Origin: Mycolicibacillus trivialis
Lineage (GTDB): Bacteria; Actinomycetota; Actinomycetes; Mycobacteriales; Mycobacteriaceae
DNA length: 64,000 bases
NCBI RefSeq assembly: GCF_002102395.1
Contig: NZ_LQPZ01000015.1
Location: 1 to 64,000, forward strand
Direction: 5' to 3'
Positions 38,151 through 51,620 of this stretch are shown one piece after another. The notes below the pieces were generated by a model. The model was given only the letters and a program-made list of their open reading frames with translations. It did no database searches and was not told the DNA's origin. The position numbers were made by a program, and so were the translations under genes. Positions within the stretch are counted from its first letter, which is position 1, and each line of letters starts with the position of its first letter.

Positions 38151-40061
38151 TCATTCCGATTGATCGGGGAAGGCGTTCGGCGAAGCGTAGCCGCCGCGCA
38201 GGCTGCCGTCGATGTAGGCGGTCCGGCAGGCCCGGCGGCCGATCTTGCCGCTGGAGGTGCGCGGAACCGAACCCGCCTGCACCAGCAGTACGTCGCGCAC
38301 GGTGACGCCGTGGCGCACCGCGATCGCCGCCCGGATGTCGTCGGCGATGGGCTGCTGGTCCAGCTTGTGGGTGCCCGGGCCGCGTTCGGCCACGATCACC
38401 AGCTGCTCGGAGCTGTCGTCGGCGTCGTACTTCAGCCCGGAATGCGGGTTGTCGAAGACCGCGGCGGGCAACTGGTTGGCCGGCACCGAGAAGGCCGCGA
38501 CGAAGCCGGGCCGCACCGCGCGGCTGGCCTCCTGCGCCGAGTACTCCAGGTCCTGCGGGTAGTGGTTGCGGCCGTCGATGATCACCAGGTCCTTCACCCG
38601 GCCGGTGATGTAGAGGTCGCCGTCGTAGAACGTGCCGTAGTCACCGGTGCGCACCCACAGCCCGTCCTCCGGGGCGCCGGCGGCGTGGGAGTTCTCGATG
38701 CGGGACTTGAGCGGGTTGCGGAAGGTTTCCTCGGTCTCCTTCTCCTTGTTCCAGTACCCCGAGCCCATGTTCTTGCCGTGCAGCCAGATCTCGCCGATCT
38801 GGCCGTCGGGCAGTTCGGCGCCGGCCTCCGGGTCGACGATGACCGCCCACTCGTCGATCCCGATCTTGCCTGCCGAGGCCTGCGCGACCGCCGTCTCGGA
38901 GTCCGGGTCGACCTCGCGGAAGCTGTTGTTGTTCAACGTTTCCCGGTCGACGTGGATGATCTTGGGCGGCTCCTCCATCGGCGTGGTGGAGACGAACAGG
39001 GTCGCCTCGGCCAGTCCGTAGGACGGCTTGATCGCCTTCTCCTGGAACCCGTAGGGTCCGAACGCCTCGTTGAACTTGCGCAGCGACGCCGCCGAGACCG
39101 GCTCGGAGCCGTTGAGGATGGCCTTGACGTTGCTGAGGTCCAGCGGCGGCTCCCCGTCACGCGGCAGGCCGCGGGCCGCGGCGTGCTCGAAGGCGAAGTT
39201 CGGCGCCACCGAGTAGGTCATGCCCTCGTCGTCGGGTTTGCGGGCCAGTTCCCGGATCCAGCGCCCGGGCCGGCGCACGAACGCGGCCGGGGTCATGAAG
39301 GTGACGTGGTGGCCGATCACCGGGGAGAGCATCACCGTGATCAGGCCCATGTCGTGGAAGAACGGCAACCAGGTGACACCGCGGTCGCCTTCGCGGCCCT
39401 CCAGCGCGTGCATGACCTGCACGACGTTGGTCGGCAGGTTCAGGTGGGTGATCTGCACACCGGTGGGGGTGCGGGTGGAACCGGAGGTGTACTGCAGGTA
39501 GGCGATGGTGTCCTCGGCGGCGGGCATCAGCTCCCAGGTGGCGGCCACCTCGTCGGGGACCGCGTCGACGGCGATGACGCGGGGCCGCTCCTTGGCCGGG
39601 CGGCTGCGGAAGAACTTGCGGACCCCTTCAGCGGAGTCGCTGGTGGTCAGGATGGCGGCCGGCTCACAGTCGTCGAGCACCGCGTGCAGGCGGCCGACGT
39701 GACCGGGCTCGGCCGGGTCGAACAGCGGCACCGCGATGCGCCCGGAGTACAGGGTGCCGAAGAAGGCCACCAGGTACTCCAGGTTCTGGGCGCACAGGAT
39801 GGCGACCCGGTCGCCGGGTTTGGTGACCTGTTGCAGCCGGGCGCCGATGGCGCGGTTGCGGGCGCCGAACTCGGCCCAGGAGATGTCGCGGGCGACGCCG
39901 TCGCGTTCGGTGGAGTAGTCCAGGAAGCGGTAGGCGAGCTTGTCACCGCGGATCGACGCCCACCGTTCCACGTGGCGGACCAGACTGCCGTGTTCGGGAA
40001 ACCTGATCTGGCCGTCCTTGATGAACGGGTTGCGGTATCCCAAATGGGAAGCCTGTGTCAT
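38151..40061 (-). CDS. fadD32: Long-chain fatty-acyl-AMP ligase FadD32
   Basis: The 636-residue ANL-superfamily enzyme adenylates meromycolic acid and loads it on the N-terminal ACP of Pks13. The P-loop-like motif is [21 protein letters not shown], and [14 protein letters not shown] and [20 protein letters not shown] follow; the FAAL-specific insertion that disfavours CoA use is expected in the C-terminal half. ATG 40061 is chosen because AGGAGAG lies just upstream and the protein then starts [14 protein letters not shown] as in other FadD32. It is followed by pks13 after a 47-base gap. Confidence 0.96.
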   Translation of the reverse strand: MTQASHLGYRNPFIKDGQIRFPEHGSLVRHVERWASIRGDKLAYRFLDYSTERDGVARDISWAEFGARNRAIGARLQQVTKPGDRVAILCAQNLEYLVAFFGTLYSGRIAVPLFDPAEPGHVGRLHAVLDDCEPAAILTTSDSAEGVRKFFRSRPAKERPRVIAVDAVPDEVAATWELMPAAEDTIAYLQYTSGSTRTPTGVQITHLNLPTNVVQVMHALEGREGDRGVTWLPFFHDMGLITVMLSPVIGHHVTFMTPAAFVRRPGRWIRELARKPDDEGMTYSVAPNFAFEHAAARGLPRDGEPPLDLSNVKAILNGSEPVSAASLRKFNEAFGPYGFQEKAIKPSYGLAEATLFVSTTPMEEPPKIIHVDRETLNNNSFREVDPDSETAVAQASAGKIGIDEWAVIVDPEAGAELPDGQIGEIWLHGKNMGSGYWNKEKETEETFRNPLKSRIENSHAAGAPEDGLWVRTGDYGTFYDGDLYITGRVKDLVIIDGRNHYPQDLEYSAQEASRAVRPGFVAAFSVPANQLPAAVFDNPHSGLKYDADDSSEQLVIVAERGPGTHKLDQQPIADDIRAAIAVRHGVTVRDVLLVQAGSVPRTSSGKIGRRACRTAYIDGSLRGGYASPNAFPDQSE

Positions 40062-40186
40062 ACCACTCTCCTGTCGACACCTGGGCGGGGCAGCGGGCCG
40101 ATCGGACGTCCCGTCCGGCGATGCTGGCATGGTACCGACGCGCAACACCGTCGCCGGACCGACGGCCCGTCCGCTCTTAATTCTTT

Positions 40187-40198
40187 CTTAATGTTAAG
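40187..40198 (-). promoter_or_regulatory. AT-rich element upstream of fadD32
   Basis: Within a very GC-rich region the arms CTTAA (40187-40191) and TTAAG (40194-40198) lie in an AT-rich stretch (40175-40198), about 125 bp before fadD32. This could be part of the fadD32-pks13-accD4 promoter or a factor-binding site. Confidence 0.35.
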
Positions 40199-40246
40199 GG
40201 GCGGGGCGGCGTGGGCCAAATCCCCGCGCGGCCGGTGTGGCGCCGG

Positions 40247-41254
40247 TCATCCGTGCGGCGGATGCGGCGCGTTCTCGATCAACTGGTGCGTCCAGTCGAG
40301 CGTCCAGGCGGTGGCCGGTTTCCCGTCCACCTCCCAGAACTTGGTGGTCGCGTACAGCGCGTGCACCGGGTTGGCGGCGCCGCCGGCGAGCTGGTCGAGG
40401 GTGGCCGGCAGGTTGGTGATGCTGAACGCCTCCCGCGGCGCCGCGCAGATCAGGTCGCCGGGGGCGCAGATCTCGTTGGTCCGGTCGTTCAGTGCGCCGA
40501 ACCCGCCCGGCCGCGGCCCGGTCATCGACAGGCCCATCCCGGACAGCAGCGGCACCTCACCCAGGGTGATCTCCGCACCCTGGCCCGGTGGGTTGGGGCC
40601 GATCATCTTGCCCACCCCGTCCTGGCGGCGGCCGTCGGCGATCAGGGTCACCCCCAGTACCAGGTCCTCGTCGACCGGGCCCTCGCCGTTGCCGATCATG
40701 TTGGCGATGTCCCCGCCGATCACCGCGCCCTGCGAGAACCCGACGATGACATAGCTGGTCAGCGGGCAGCGCTCGTTCATGTCGGTCATCGCCTTGACGG
40801 TGGCGCGGGTGCCTTCGGCGCGGCTGTCGTTGTAGGACATCTGCTTGTCGTTGCTCAGCGGGTTATGGAACTGCGCGGTGTAGGGGATGGTGTAGGGCTG
40901 CACCCGCGCGGCGTCGAAGTTCTCCGCGACCGGGCGGGTCACGTTGAGCAGCAGCGCGATGGGGAACTCGTGCGGGTTGAGCGGGTCGTCGGTGCGGGAG
41001 GACTCCCAGGTGCCCGGGATCGAGACCAGCTGCACGTCCGGGCAGCTGGCGTCCTGGAAGGCCGGCCGGGGTTTCTTCGCCCGCGGGGTGGTGGTGGTCG
41101 GCACCGCCTCGGGCCGCTCGGATCCGGGTGGGGCGCTGGGCATCCGGATGACGATGATCACCACCCAGATGACCAGGGCGACGGCGACGGCCATCGCGAC
41201 GGCGGCGATCAAGCCGAGAATGCGGCGGCGTTTGCGCCGCGAGGTGTTGGCCAT
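40247..41254 (-). CDS. Cutinase-family lipase/thioesterase (Rv3802c-like, Culp6)
   Basis: The 335-residue protein has a basic N-terminus and one membrane anchor ([25 protein letters not shown]) followed by a periplasmic cutinase-like alpha/beta hydrolase. The nucleophile serine is in [14 protein letters not shown]. Disulfide cysteines fit SCPDVQL and ERCPLTS, and the acid and histidine are expected in [10 protein letters not shown] and the WTLDWTHQL end. Rv3802c is an essential phospholipase A/thioesterase that sits in the mycolate locus and influences envelope lipid content. Conserved position between fadD32 and mpt51. Confidence 0.93.
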   Translation of the reverse strand: MANTSRRKRRRILGLIAAVAMAVAVALVIWVVIIVIRMPSAPPGSERPEAVPTTTTPRAKKPRPAFQDASCPDVQLVSIPGTWESSRTDDPLNPHEFPIALLLNVTRPVAENFDAARVQPYTIPYTAQFHNPLSNDKQMSYNDSRAEGTRATVKAMTDMNERCPLTSYVIVGFSQGAVIGGDIANMIGNGEGPVDEDLVLGVTLIADGRRQDGVGKMIGPNPPGQGAEITLGEVPLLSGMGLSMTGPRPGGFGALNDRTNEICAPGDLICAAPREAFSITNLPATLDQLAGGAANPVHALYATTKFWEVDGKPATAWTLDWTHQLIENAPHPPHG

Positions 41255-41394
41255 CGTCTCCTGCTCACCAGAGTCGGTCGAGTTGCGTTTCCACGGTACC
41301 GACCGCCCGCGTGCGGTGGCCGCCGACCACGACCGGTCCCGGGCCGGCCGGTTCAGCCGATCCGGGTCGAACCGTCCCGGTCAGGCTGAGCCGG

Positions 41395-42282
41395 TCACCC
41401 GATGGCGGCGACGATGTCGCCGGACATGGCGCCCAACTGCCCGGCCCACGAGCCCCAGGTGTGGTCGCCGCTGCCGAAGTCGACGTGGATGTTGCGGCCG
41501 CCGGCGTTGCGGTATTGCTGGTAGAAGTGCCGGGCACTGCCGGAGGCCTCGGCGGCCGCCCCGATCATCGCCGGGACGTCGGCGCCCGCGTCCACCCCGG
41601 GGCTGAACACCCAGACCCGGGTGTTGTTGGCTGCCAGCATGCCAGCGTGCACCGAGGGGTCGTGCCACTTCCAACGGCCCAGCTGCGGGGCGCCCCACAT
41701 GCCGTTGGCGTCCACCCCGCCGAACTGGGCCAGCCCGGCGGTGATGGCGCCGTTCTCCCAGGTCGAGGACGGGTACAGGAAGCCGGACAACGACCCGGCG
41801 AAGCCGAACCGGTCCGGGTGGAACACCGCCATCGTCATCGCGCCGGTACCGCCCTGGGAGGCGCCGACGATCGCGTGGCCGCCCGGGGCCAGGCCCTTGT
41901 TGGCGGCCAGCCAGTTCGGCAGTTCATCGGACAGGAAGGTCTCCCACTGCTTGCTGCCGTCCTGCTCCCAGTTGGTGTAGAGGCTGAAGGCGCCGCCTGC
42001 GGGGGCGACCACCGAGACCCCTTTGCCGGCCAGGGTGGCCATCGCGTTGCCCGCGGTGACCCAGTTGCTCACATCCGGTGCGGCGTTGAAGGCGTCCAGC
42101 AGGTAGACCGCGTGCGGGCCGCCGGCCTGGAAGGAGACCGGGATGTCGCGGCCCATCGCCGCGGACGGCACCATGAGCTGCTCGACGCCGTCGGCGTGGG
42201 CCGGGCCGGCGGTCGCGGTCCACATGCCCGCGGCCAGCACCGCCACCGTCAGGGCTCGCAGCAGTTTCGACAGCGCTCTCAT
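41395..42282 (-). CDS. mpt51: Antigen 85-related protein MPT51/FbpD
   Basis: The 295-residue secreted protein has a signal peptide (LLRALTVAVLAAGMWTATAGPAHA, cleavage near AHA-DG) and an antigen 85 alpha/beta-hydrolase fold. The nucleophile elbow is GASQGG instead of GLSMAG. The region that holds the catalytic glutamate in antigen 85 (EFLE) reads DVPAMIGAA, without the glutamate, while SGDHTWGSW keeps a histidine. This agrees with reports that MPT51 is not a mycolyltransferase but a binding protein. ATG 42282 is preceded by GGAGG. Matches Rv3803c. Confidence 0.94.
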   Translation of the reverse strand: MRALSKLLRALTVAVLAAGMWTATAGPAHADGVEQLMVPSAAMGRDIPVSFQAGGPHAVYLLDAFNAAPDVSNWVTAGNAMATLAGKGVSVVAPAGGAFSLYTNWEQDGSKQWETFLSDELPNWLAANKGLAPGGHAIVGASQGGTGAMTMAVFHPDRFGFAGSLSGFLYPSSTWENGAITAGLAQFGGVDANGMWGAPQLGRWKWHDPSVHAGMLAANNTRVWVFSPGVDAGADVPAMIGAAAEASGSARHFYQQYRNAGGRNIHVDFGSGDHTWGSWAGQLGAMSGDIVAAIG

Positions 42283-42333
42283 GGCTACCTCCGACGACCG
42301 TTTCTTCCGCCCCGCGCACGTTCGGTACGCAAG

Positions 42334-42349
42334 GTAGTGAATCACACCG
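42334..42349 (-). promoter_or_regulatory. Shared fbp promoter element, mpt51 copy
   Basis: On the minus strand CGGTGTGATTCACTAC, 52 bases before the mpt51 ATG. It matches 14 of 16 bases of an element upstream of fbpA. Confidence 0.5.
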
Positions 42350-42450
42350 GCCCGCGGGCGGGGGCCGATACGGCCGACGGCGGCGCCCCCTGGGGCACCG
42401 CCGTCGAACACGTTGCGTGCTAACCGGTCACGGTCTCAGACCGGGGCTGG

Positions 42451-43800
<1,350 letters not shown>

Positions 43801-45780
43801 TCACGGCCCGGTCGCGGGCAGCCCGGTGTAGGGGTCCGGGTCGGTTTCGGGCACCTCGAGTCCGCAGCGGACCAGTTCGTACAGCGGCACCCGGTCGATG
43901 CGGTAACGGGTGAACTCGTAGGCGTGCAGCAGGTTGGAGGCGAAGCGGCGCGGGCTCATCGGGGCGCGGACCGCCGCGAGCGCCGCGTCGGTCGCCGGGC
44001 ACTCGAGGGCGGCCTGGGCCTGCTGCACCCAGCCCTCGTCGAGGTAGGGCGGCAGGTAGGGGCGCTTCTTGAGGAACGGGCCCTCGGCGACGGCCCAGTC
44101 CGGGAAGAGGTTCTTGTCGTGGCCGATACGGGCGTGGTCGAGTCGGTCGGTGTGCGCGGCCAGCGGATTGGCCAGCCCGATCTGGTCGATCACCCGCACG
44201 TGCAGGCCGACGTTCATGCTGACCATGCCCAGGTTGGTGAAGAACACCGTGTGCGGCGGTTTGCGCCCCGGCTCCTGGTCGGGGGGCGGCGGGATGGCGG
44301 GCACCACGTCCCACTGGTCGTAGTTGCCCGACGGCAGCAGCAGGGCACCGTCGGGGGTGTTGTTCAGCGCGACCAGCGCGGCGCGCATCCGCGGGTAGTC
44401 GAGGTAGTCGGCGGCGGTCAGCGGGTGGGCGTGCCCGGTGGCCTGGGAGTAGAACTTGCGTTCGTCGATGATCCCGTCGTAGCCGATGCGGGTCGCGTTG
44501 GCGCCCATGCCGGGGGAGTTGGCGGCCCACAGCGACCAGCCGGCGATCCCGAGCCACAGCAGCCCGACGGCGCCGGCCAGCCAGTAGCCGGTCTCGCGGG
44601 AGATGCGGCTGCCGTCGGGGATCACCAGCGGCACCACCGCCAGCGGGGTGATCAGGCAGAACACCGGGGCCAGCAGGACCCGGGCGTGCATGAAATCGCC
44701 GCCCTGGCGGGTCCAGTAGGCGGCCTGGAGCAGCCCGCTGACGACCATGAACACCACCACCGCCGCCGGGCTCTGCACCATCCGGGCCAGCCGGCGCCGC
44801 GGCGGATCGGCCGCGGCGGTGTGCAGCCACCACGGGTTGCCGCGGGTGATCAGCAGCACCGGCACCAGCGCCACCAGCAGCAGCACCGGGATCCACAGCG
44901 CGTAGGGGCCGGTGAAGTTGGCCAGGTAGCGCCAGCCCTGGTGCCATTTGTCGCCGGTGGCGTCCTTGGCCAGGGCGGTGCCGGGCACCACCAGCCCGTA
45001 GTAGCCCATCCGGAAGATCTGGTAGCCGACCGGCAGCAGACCCCCGGCCACCACGATCAGCGTCCGGGCGCGCCAGCCGCCGGCGGCCACCAGCATCATC
45101 AGCAGCGCCAGCCCGCCCATCAGGGCCAGTTCGGGGCGGACCAGCACGCTGCAGCCGGCGACGAACGCCAGCGCGGCGGTGAACGGCCGCCGCGTGTTCC
45201 CGGAGCGCGGCGCCTGCGCCCAGCAGACCAGCATCCACCACAGCAGCCCGAGGTAGGCCAGCGTCAGCCCGCACTCCAGCCCGGAGGTGGCGAAGTCGCG
45301 GGCGGGCGGCAACGCGAGGTAGACCAGTGCCCCGGCGGGCAGCATCAGGGCGCGCTGCCCGCGCAGCGCGGGGGCGTACAGCCGCGCGGTGCCCAGCATC
45401 GCCAACGCCATGCCCAGCAGGCTCAACCCGAACGCCAACGCCAGCACCACGTACTCCAGCCGCACCGGCCCGCCCACCCAGCTGCCCAGGTAGACCAGGT
45501 AGGTCCAGGCGGTGGAGGTGTTGGCCTCGACCCGTTCCCCGGCGTTGAAGACCGGGCCGTTGCCGGCCAGCAGGTTGCGCACGGTGCGCAACACGATCAG
45601 GCCGTCGTCGGAGATCCAGCGGCGCTGCCAGGCACCCCAGCCGAACAGGACGGTGACCACCAGGACGCTGAGCCACAGGCTGGTGCGCACCGTGGCGTCG
45701 TAAGGGTAGGCCGGCCAAGCCGGCTCGCGGCTCGCCGGCCGGTCCGTCGGCCGGGCGCTAACCGTAGGCAACGGCGACAC
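43801..45780 (-). CDS. aftB: Terminal beta-(1->2)-arabinofuranosyltransferase AftB
   Basis: AftB adds the terminal beta-1,2 arabinofuranose residues on which mycolates are placed. The protein (659 residues from GTG 45780, or about 629 from GTG 45690) has about ten membrane helices. The GT-C acidic motif RRWISDDGLIVLRTVRNLL lies just after the first helix, followed by NTSTAWTYLVYLG. A periplasmic C-terminal domain has LPSGNYDQWDVVP and YEFTRYRIDRVP. The longer form overlaps ubiA by 23 bases; the shorter one fits the M. tuberculosis length better. Matches Rv3805c. Confidence 0.93.
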   Translation of the reverse strand: MSPLPTVSARPTDRPASREPAWPAYPYDATVRTSLWLSVLVVTVLFGWGAWQRRWISDDGLIVLRTVRNLLAGNGPVFNAGERVEANTSTAWTYLVYLGSWVGGPVRLEYVVLALAFGLSLLGMALAMLGTARLYAPALRGQRALMLPAGALVYLALPPARDFATSGLECGLTLAYLGLLWWMLVCWAQAPRSGNTRRPFTAALAFVAGCSVLVRPELALMGGLALLMMLVAAGGWRARTLIVVAGGLLPVGYQIFRMGYYGLVVPGTALAKDATGDKWHQGWRYLANFTGPYALWIPVLLLVALVPVLLITRGNPWWLHTAAADPPRRRLARMVQSPAAVVVFMVVSGLLQAAYWTRQGGDFMHARVLLAPVFCLITPLAVVPLVIPDGSRISRETGYWLAGAVGLLWLGIAGWSLWAANSPGMGANATRIGYDGIIDERKFYSQATGHAHPLTAADYLDYPRMRAALVALNNTPDGALLLPSGNYDQWDVVPAIPPPPDQEPGRKPPHTVFFTNLGMVSMNVGLHVRVIDQIGLANPLAAHTDRLDHARIGHDKNLFPDWAVAEGPFLKKRPYLPPYLDEGWVQQAQAALECPATDAALAAVRAPMSPRRFASNLLHAYEFTRYRIDRVPLYELVRCGLEVPETDPDPYTGLPATGP

Positions 45781-46678
45781 CGACGGTTCCGAGCCAGGCC
45801 AGGGCGAGCAGCTGCAGCACGCGGTCGCGGCGCAGGATGTCCTCGGGCTCGCCGGCCAGCCCGCCGTCGACGTCGACCGCGTAGCGCAGCAGCCCGATCG
45901 TGATCGGGATGATCGAGATCGCGTACCAGGAGCCGGCCCCGTGGTCGCGTTCGAAGGCGAACAGCGAGTAGCACACCACCATCGCGGTGGCCGACAACGT
46001 CCAGACGAACCTCAGGTAGGTGCTGGTGTAGCTCTCCAGCGATTTGCGGATCTTGGCGCCGGTGCGTTCGGCCAGCTGCAGCTCCGCGTAGCGCTTGCCG
46101 GCCACCATGAACAGCGAGCCGAACGCCATCACCAGCAGGAACCACTGCGACAGCGGGATGCTGGCCGCGACGCCGCCGGCGATGGCGCGCAACAGGTAGG
46201 CCGAGGAGACGATCGAGATGTCGATGACCGCTTGGTGTTTGAGCCCGAAGCAGTACGCCAGCTGCATGCCCAGGTAGACCGCCATCACCAGCGCCAGGTT
46301 GGGGGTCACCCAGGCCGCGACGCCCAGCGACGCGGCGCCGAGCACCACCGCCAGGGTGTAGGCCAGCCACTCCGGGACCACGCCCGCGGCGATCGGCCGG
46401 AACCGCTTGGTGGGATGGGCGCGGTCGGCTTCCACGTCACGGACGTCGTTGACCAGGTAGACGGCCGAAGCGGCCAGGCAGAACACGACGAAGGCGACCA
46501 GCACCTGCACGGCCACCGCGGCGTAGTCGACCTCCAGGCCGCGGCCCAGCGCGGCCAGCGGCGCGGCCACCACCAGGACGTTCTTCACCCACTGCCGGGG
46601 CCGGACCGCCTTGATCACACCGGCGGCCAGGTTGGCCGGGGGTCCGCCGGTCGCCGGCGCCTCGTCGATCTTGCTCAT
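45758..46678 (-). CDS. ubiA: Decaprenyl-phosphate 5-phosphoribosyltransferase UbiA (DppR synthase)
   Basis: The 306-residue UbiA-superfamily prenyltransferase makes decaprenylphosphoryl-5-phosphoribose from PRPP and decaprenyl phosphate, the first committed step to DPA. The first aspartate motif is YLVNDVRDVEADRAHPTKRFRP; the second lies in KHQAVIDISIVSSAYLLR. Nine membrane helices are predicted. ATG 46678 overlaps the stop of the upstream PAP2 phosphatase by four bases, placing synthase and phosphatase in one coupled unit. Matches Rv3806c, where mutations are linked to ethambutol resistance. Confidence 0.95.
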   Translation of the reverse strand: MSKIDEAPATGGPPANLAAGVIKAVRPRQWVKNVLVVAAPLAALGRGLEVDYAAVAVQVLVAFVVFCLAASAVYLVNDVRDVEADRAHPTKRFRPIAAGVVPEWLAYTLAVVLGAASLGVAAWVTPNLALVMAVYLGMQLAYCFGLKHQAVIDISIVSSAYLLRAIAGGVAASIPLSQWFLLVMAFGSLFMVAGKRYAELQLAERTGAKIRKSLESYTSTYLRFVWTLSATAMVVCYSLFAFERDHGAGSWYAISIIPITIGLLRYAVDVDGGLAGEPEDILRRDRVLQLLALAWLGTVGVAVAYG

Positions 46679-47210
46679 TGGCCTGCGCTCGTTCCTTCTG
46701 TTCGGGCGTCCCACCGGGTGGCGGCGGACGCGACGGCGGCGCCGACGACGACCCCGGCCGCCACGTCGCTGGGGTAGTGCACTCCCAGCAGTATCCGCGA
46801 GAGCGCCATCGGCGGCACCAGCAGCGCCGGCAGCTGCAGCCCGGTGGCCCGGCCCAGCAGGATCGCGGCGGCGGTGGTGGAGGTGGCGTGCGCCGACGGG
46901 AAGCTCAACCGGCTGGGGGTGCCGACGTTGACCGCCACCGCCGGGTGGTGCGGCCGCTGCCTGCGCACCACCCGCTTGATCAGGACCGCGGCGGCGTGTG
47001 CGGCCAGGGTGCCCGCCGCGGCCAGCCCCCAGGCCCGCCGGCGGCCCGGCCGGGCCAGAGCGCCGAGGCCGGCGAGGGCGAGCCAGCCCAGGCTGTGTTC
47101 GCCGAAGTGGGACAGCGCCCGGGCGACAGCCAGCGTGCCGGGCCGGTCGGCCAGCGCCGATTGCACCGCCACCATGGCGGCGACCTCGCCGTGCGGCGCG
47201 CCCGGCTCGC

Positions 47211-47214
<4 letters not shown>
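46675..47214 (-). CDS. PAP2-family phosphatase, probable DPPR phosphatase (Rv3807c-like)
   Basis: The 179-residue membrane protein carries the three PAP2 phosphatase motifs: KRVVRRQRPHH, FPSAHATSTTAAA and SRILLGVHYPSDVAAG. It would remove the 5-phosphate from decaprenylphosphoryl-5-phosphoribose, between UbiA and DprE1. GTG 47214 overlaps the glfT2 stop (GTGA), and its own stop overlaps ubiA (ATGA), so glfT2, phosphatase and ubiA are tightly coupled. Confidence 0.92.
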
Positions 47215-50332
<3,118 letters not shown>

Positions 50333-50448
50333 CTAGAGTATCGGACCCGGCGGCGTTCCCGTCGCGGCGCTCCGACCGGTTGCCGGCGGGCAGATCGCGA
50401 TTGGCTCACGATTCGATCTCGTCACACCAATCTCACTATTCACACTCG

Positions 50449-50454
50449 TACCAT
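50449..50454 (+). promoter_or_regulatory. Candidate -10 box of erp
   Basis: TACCAT lies 64 bases before the erp GTG and would give an mRNA with a leader containing the GAGGAGA ribosome site at 50507-50513. Confidence 0.4.
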
Positions 50455-50518
50455 CGATCACAGCGGCTCCCTGCCGTGCTGCACCCGATGCAGTAGTCAC
50501 ACCATTGAGGAGACTTCC

Positions 50519-51466
50519 GTGCCGAACCGACGTCGACGCAAGCTCTCGACAGCCATGAGCGCAGTCGCCGCGCTGGCAGTCGCAAGTCCATTTGCCGTAG
50601 TCACCGTTTCCGAGTTGAGCGCCAGCGCCACCCCGGAGCAGCCCGACTTCGTCCGCGCTGCGGTGGTGACCGACCTGCCGAACGAACTCATGTCGGCCCT
50701 CAGCCAGGGCCTGTCCCAGTTCGGGATCAACCTGCCGCCGGTGCCGACCGGGCTGAGCCCGGCCGGGGCCATGCCGGCGACCAGCCCCGGGCTGACCTCG
50801 CCGGGCCTGACCTCGCCGGGCCTGACCTCGCCGGGTCTCACCTCCCCCGGGCTGACCAACCCCGCGCTGACCAACCCCGGCCTGACCAGCCCGACCGGGG
50901 CGATGCCCGGCCTGACCGACCCCGCGCAGCTCTCCCCCGGGCTGACCGACCCGACCGGCGCCCTGCCCGACCCGGGCGGCGCCCTGCCCGGCGTCGACCC
51001 GGCCGGTGCGCTGCCCGGCGTGGACCCGGGGCTGACCAACCCGGCCGCGACGCTGCCGGGGGTGGACCCGGCGCTGCTCGGACCCACCGACGGGCTCTCC
51101 CCGATCGGCCCCAGCGAGATGCCGATCACCGCTCCCATCGGGATGGACCCGTCGATGGGCACCTACCCCATCCTCGGTGACCCCTCCCTGGGCGCGATGC
51201 CGGTCTCGCCGGCGACCTCGTCCGGCGGCGGGATCGTCAGCGACGTGATGAGCGCCGCCCAGCAGCTGGGTGCCGGTCAGGTGATGGACCTGCTCAAGGG
51301 CGTGGTGATGCCGTCGATCACCCAGGCCGCCCAGGGGGTCAACCCCGCGGCTCCGGCGGCAGCCGCCACCGACGCCGCGACCGACGCTGCGGCCGGCGCG
51401 GCCGGGGCGGCGACCGACGCGGCCGGTGCGGCGACCGACGCCGCCGCCGACGCGGCCCTGCAGTAA
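50519..51466 (+). CDS. erp: Exported repetitive protein Erp (PirG)
   Basis: The 315-residue surface protein matches Rv3810: signal peptide (KLSTAMSAVAALAVASPFAVV), a conserved N-domain (FVRAAVVTDLPNELMSALSQGLSQFGINLPP), a central block of PGLTS-type pentapeptides, and a C-terminal domain (SDVMSAAQQLGAGQVMDLLKG). An Ala/Asp/Thr-rich tail (TDAATDAAAGAAGAATDAAG) ends the protein. Erp is needed for envelope integrity and multiplication in the host in tuberculosis-complex species. GTG 50519 follows GAGGAGA. The repeat number varies among species. Confidence 0.93.
   Translation: MPNRRRRKLSTAMSAVAALAVASPFAVVTVSELSASATPEQPDFVRAAVVTDLPNELMSALSQGLSQFGINLPPVPTGLSPAGAMPATSPGLTSPGLTSPGLTSPGLTSPGLTNPALTNPGLTSPTGAMPGLTDPAQLSPGLTDPTGALPDPGGALPGVDPAGALPGVDPGLTNPAATLPGVDPALLGPTDGLSPIGPSEMPITAPIGMDPSMGTYPILGDPSLGAMPVSPATSSGGGIVSDVMSAAQQLGAGQVMDLLKGVVMPSITQAAQGVNPAAPAAAATDAATDAAAGAAGAATDAAGAATDAAADAALQ
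50786..50890 (+). repeat. Erp pentapeptide repeat array
   Basis: Seven consecutive 15-bp units encode four PGLTS, then PGLTN, PALTN and PGLTS. The first three differ by only one or two bases. Degenerate copies continue to about 51080 as PGLTD and PGVDP. Confidence 0.85.
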
Positions 51467-51469
51467 CGA

Positions 51470-51549
51470 CCTGTTACCCAACGGCACCGCAGAGGGAGCC
51501 TGGGCCGCCCGGCCCAGCAACTCACAGACTCTGCGGTGCCGTTACAGGT
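51470..51549. terminator. Large nested stem-loop between erp and the PGRP amidase gene
   Basis: Perfect 15-bp arms AACGGCACCGCAGAG (51480-51494) and CTCTGCGGTGCCGTT (51529-51543) enclose a second perfect 8-bp stem, CTGGGCCG (51500-51507) with CGGCCCAG (51510-51517). Outer bases CCTGT (from 51470) can pair with ACAGG beyond a bulge. No U-run follows, as is common for mycobacterial terminators. It could equally protect the erp mRNA 3' end. Confidence 0.6.
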
Positions 51550-51608
51550 TGAGTCACTTCTTTCTCATTAATGTCGTGTCGAAACATCTATAACTTGTGA
51601 CACGTACG

Positions 51609-51614
51609 TAACAT
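51609..51614 (+). promoter_or_regulatory. -10 box of a leaderless amidase transcript
   Basis: TAACAT ends six bases before GTG 51621. Confidence 0.5.
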
Positions 51615-51620
51615 CGACGC

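Noticed and set aside
40061-40148. Longer start for fadD32 (to 40148)
   Set aside because: The extra 29 residues are absent from recalled FadD32 proteins, and the strong AGGAGAG site points to ATG 40061.
50786-50890. Short regular repeats considered as a CRISPR array (also 18085-18240)
   Set aside because: Units are contiguous without spacers, in frame, and inside protein-coding genes.
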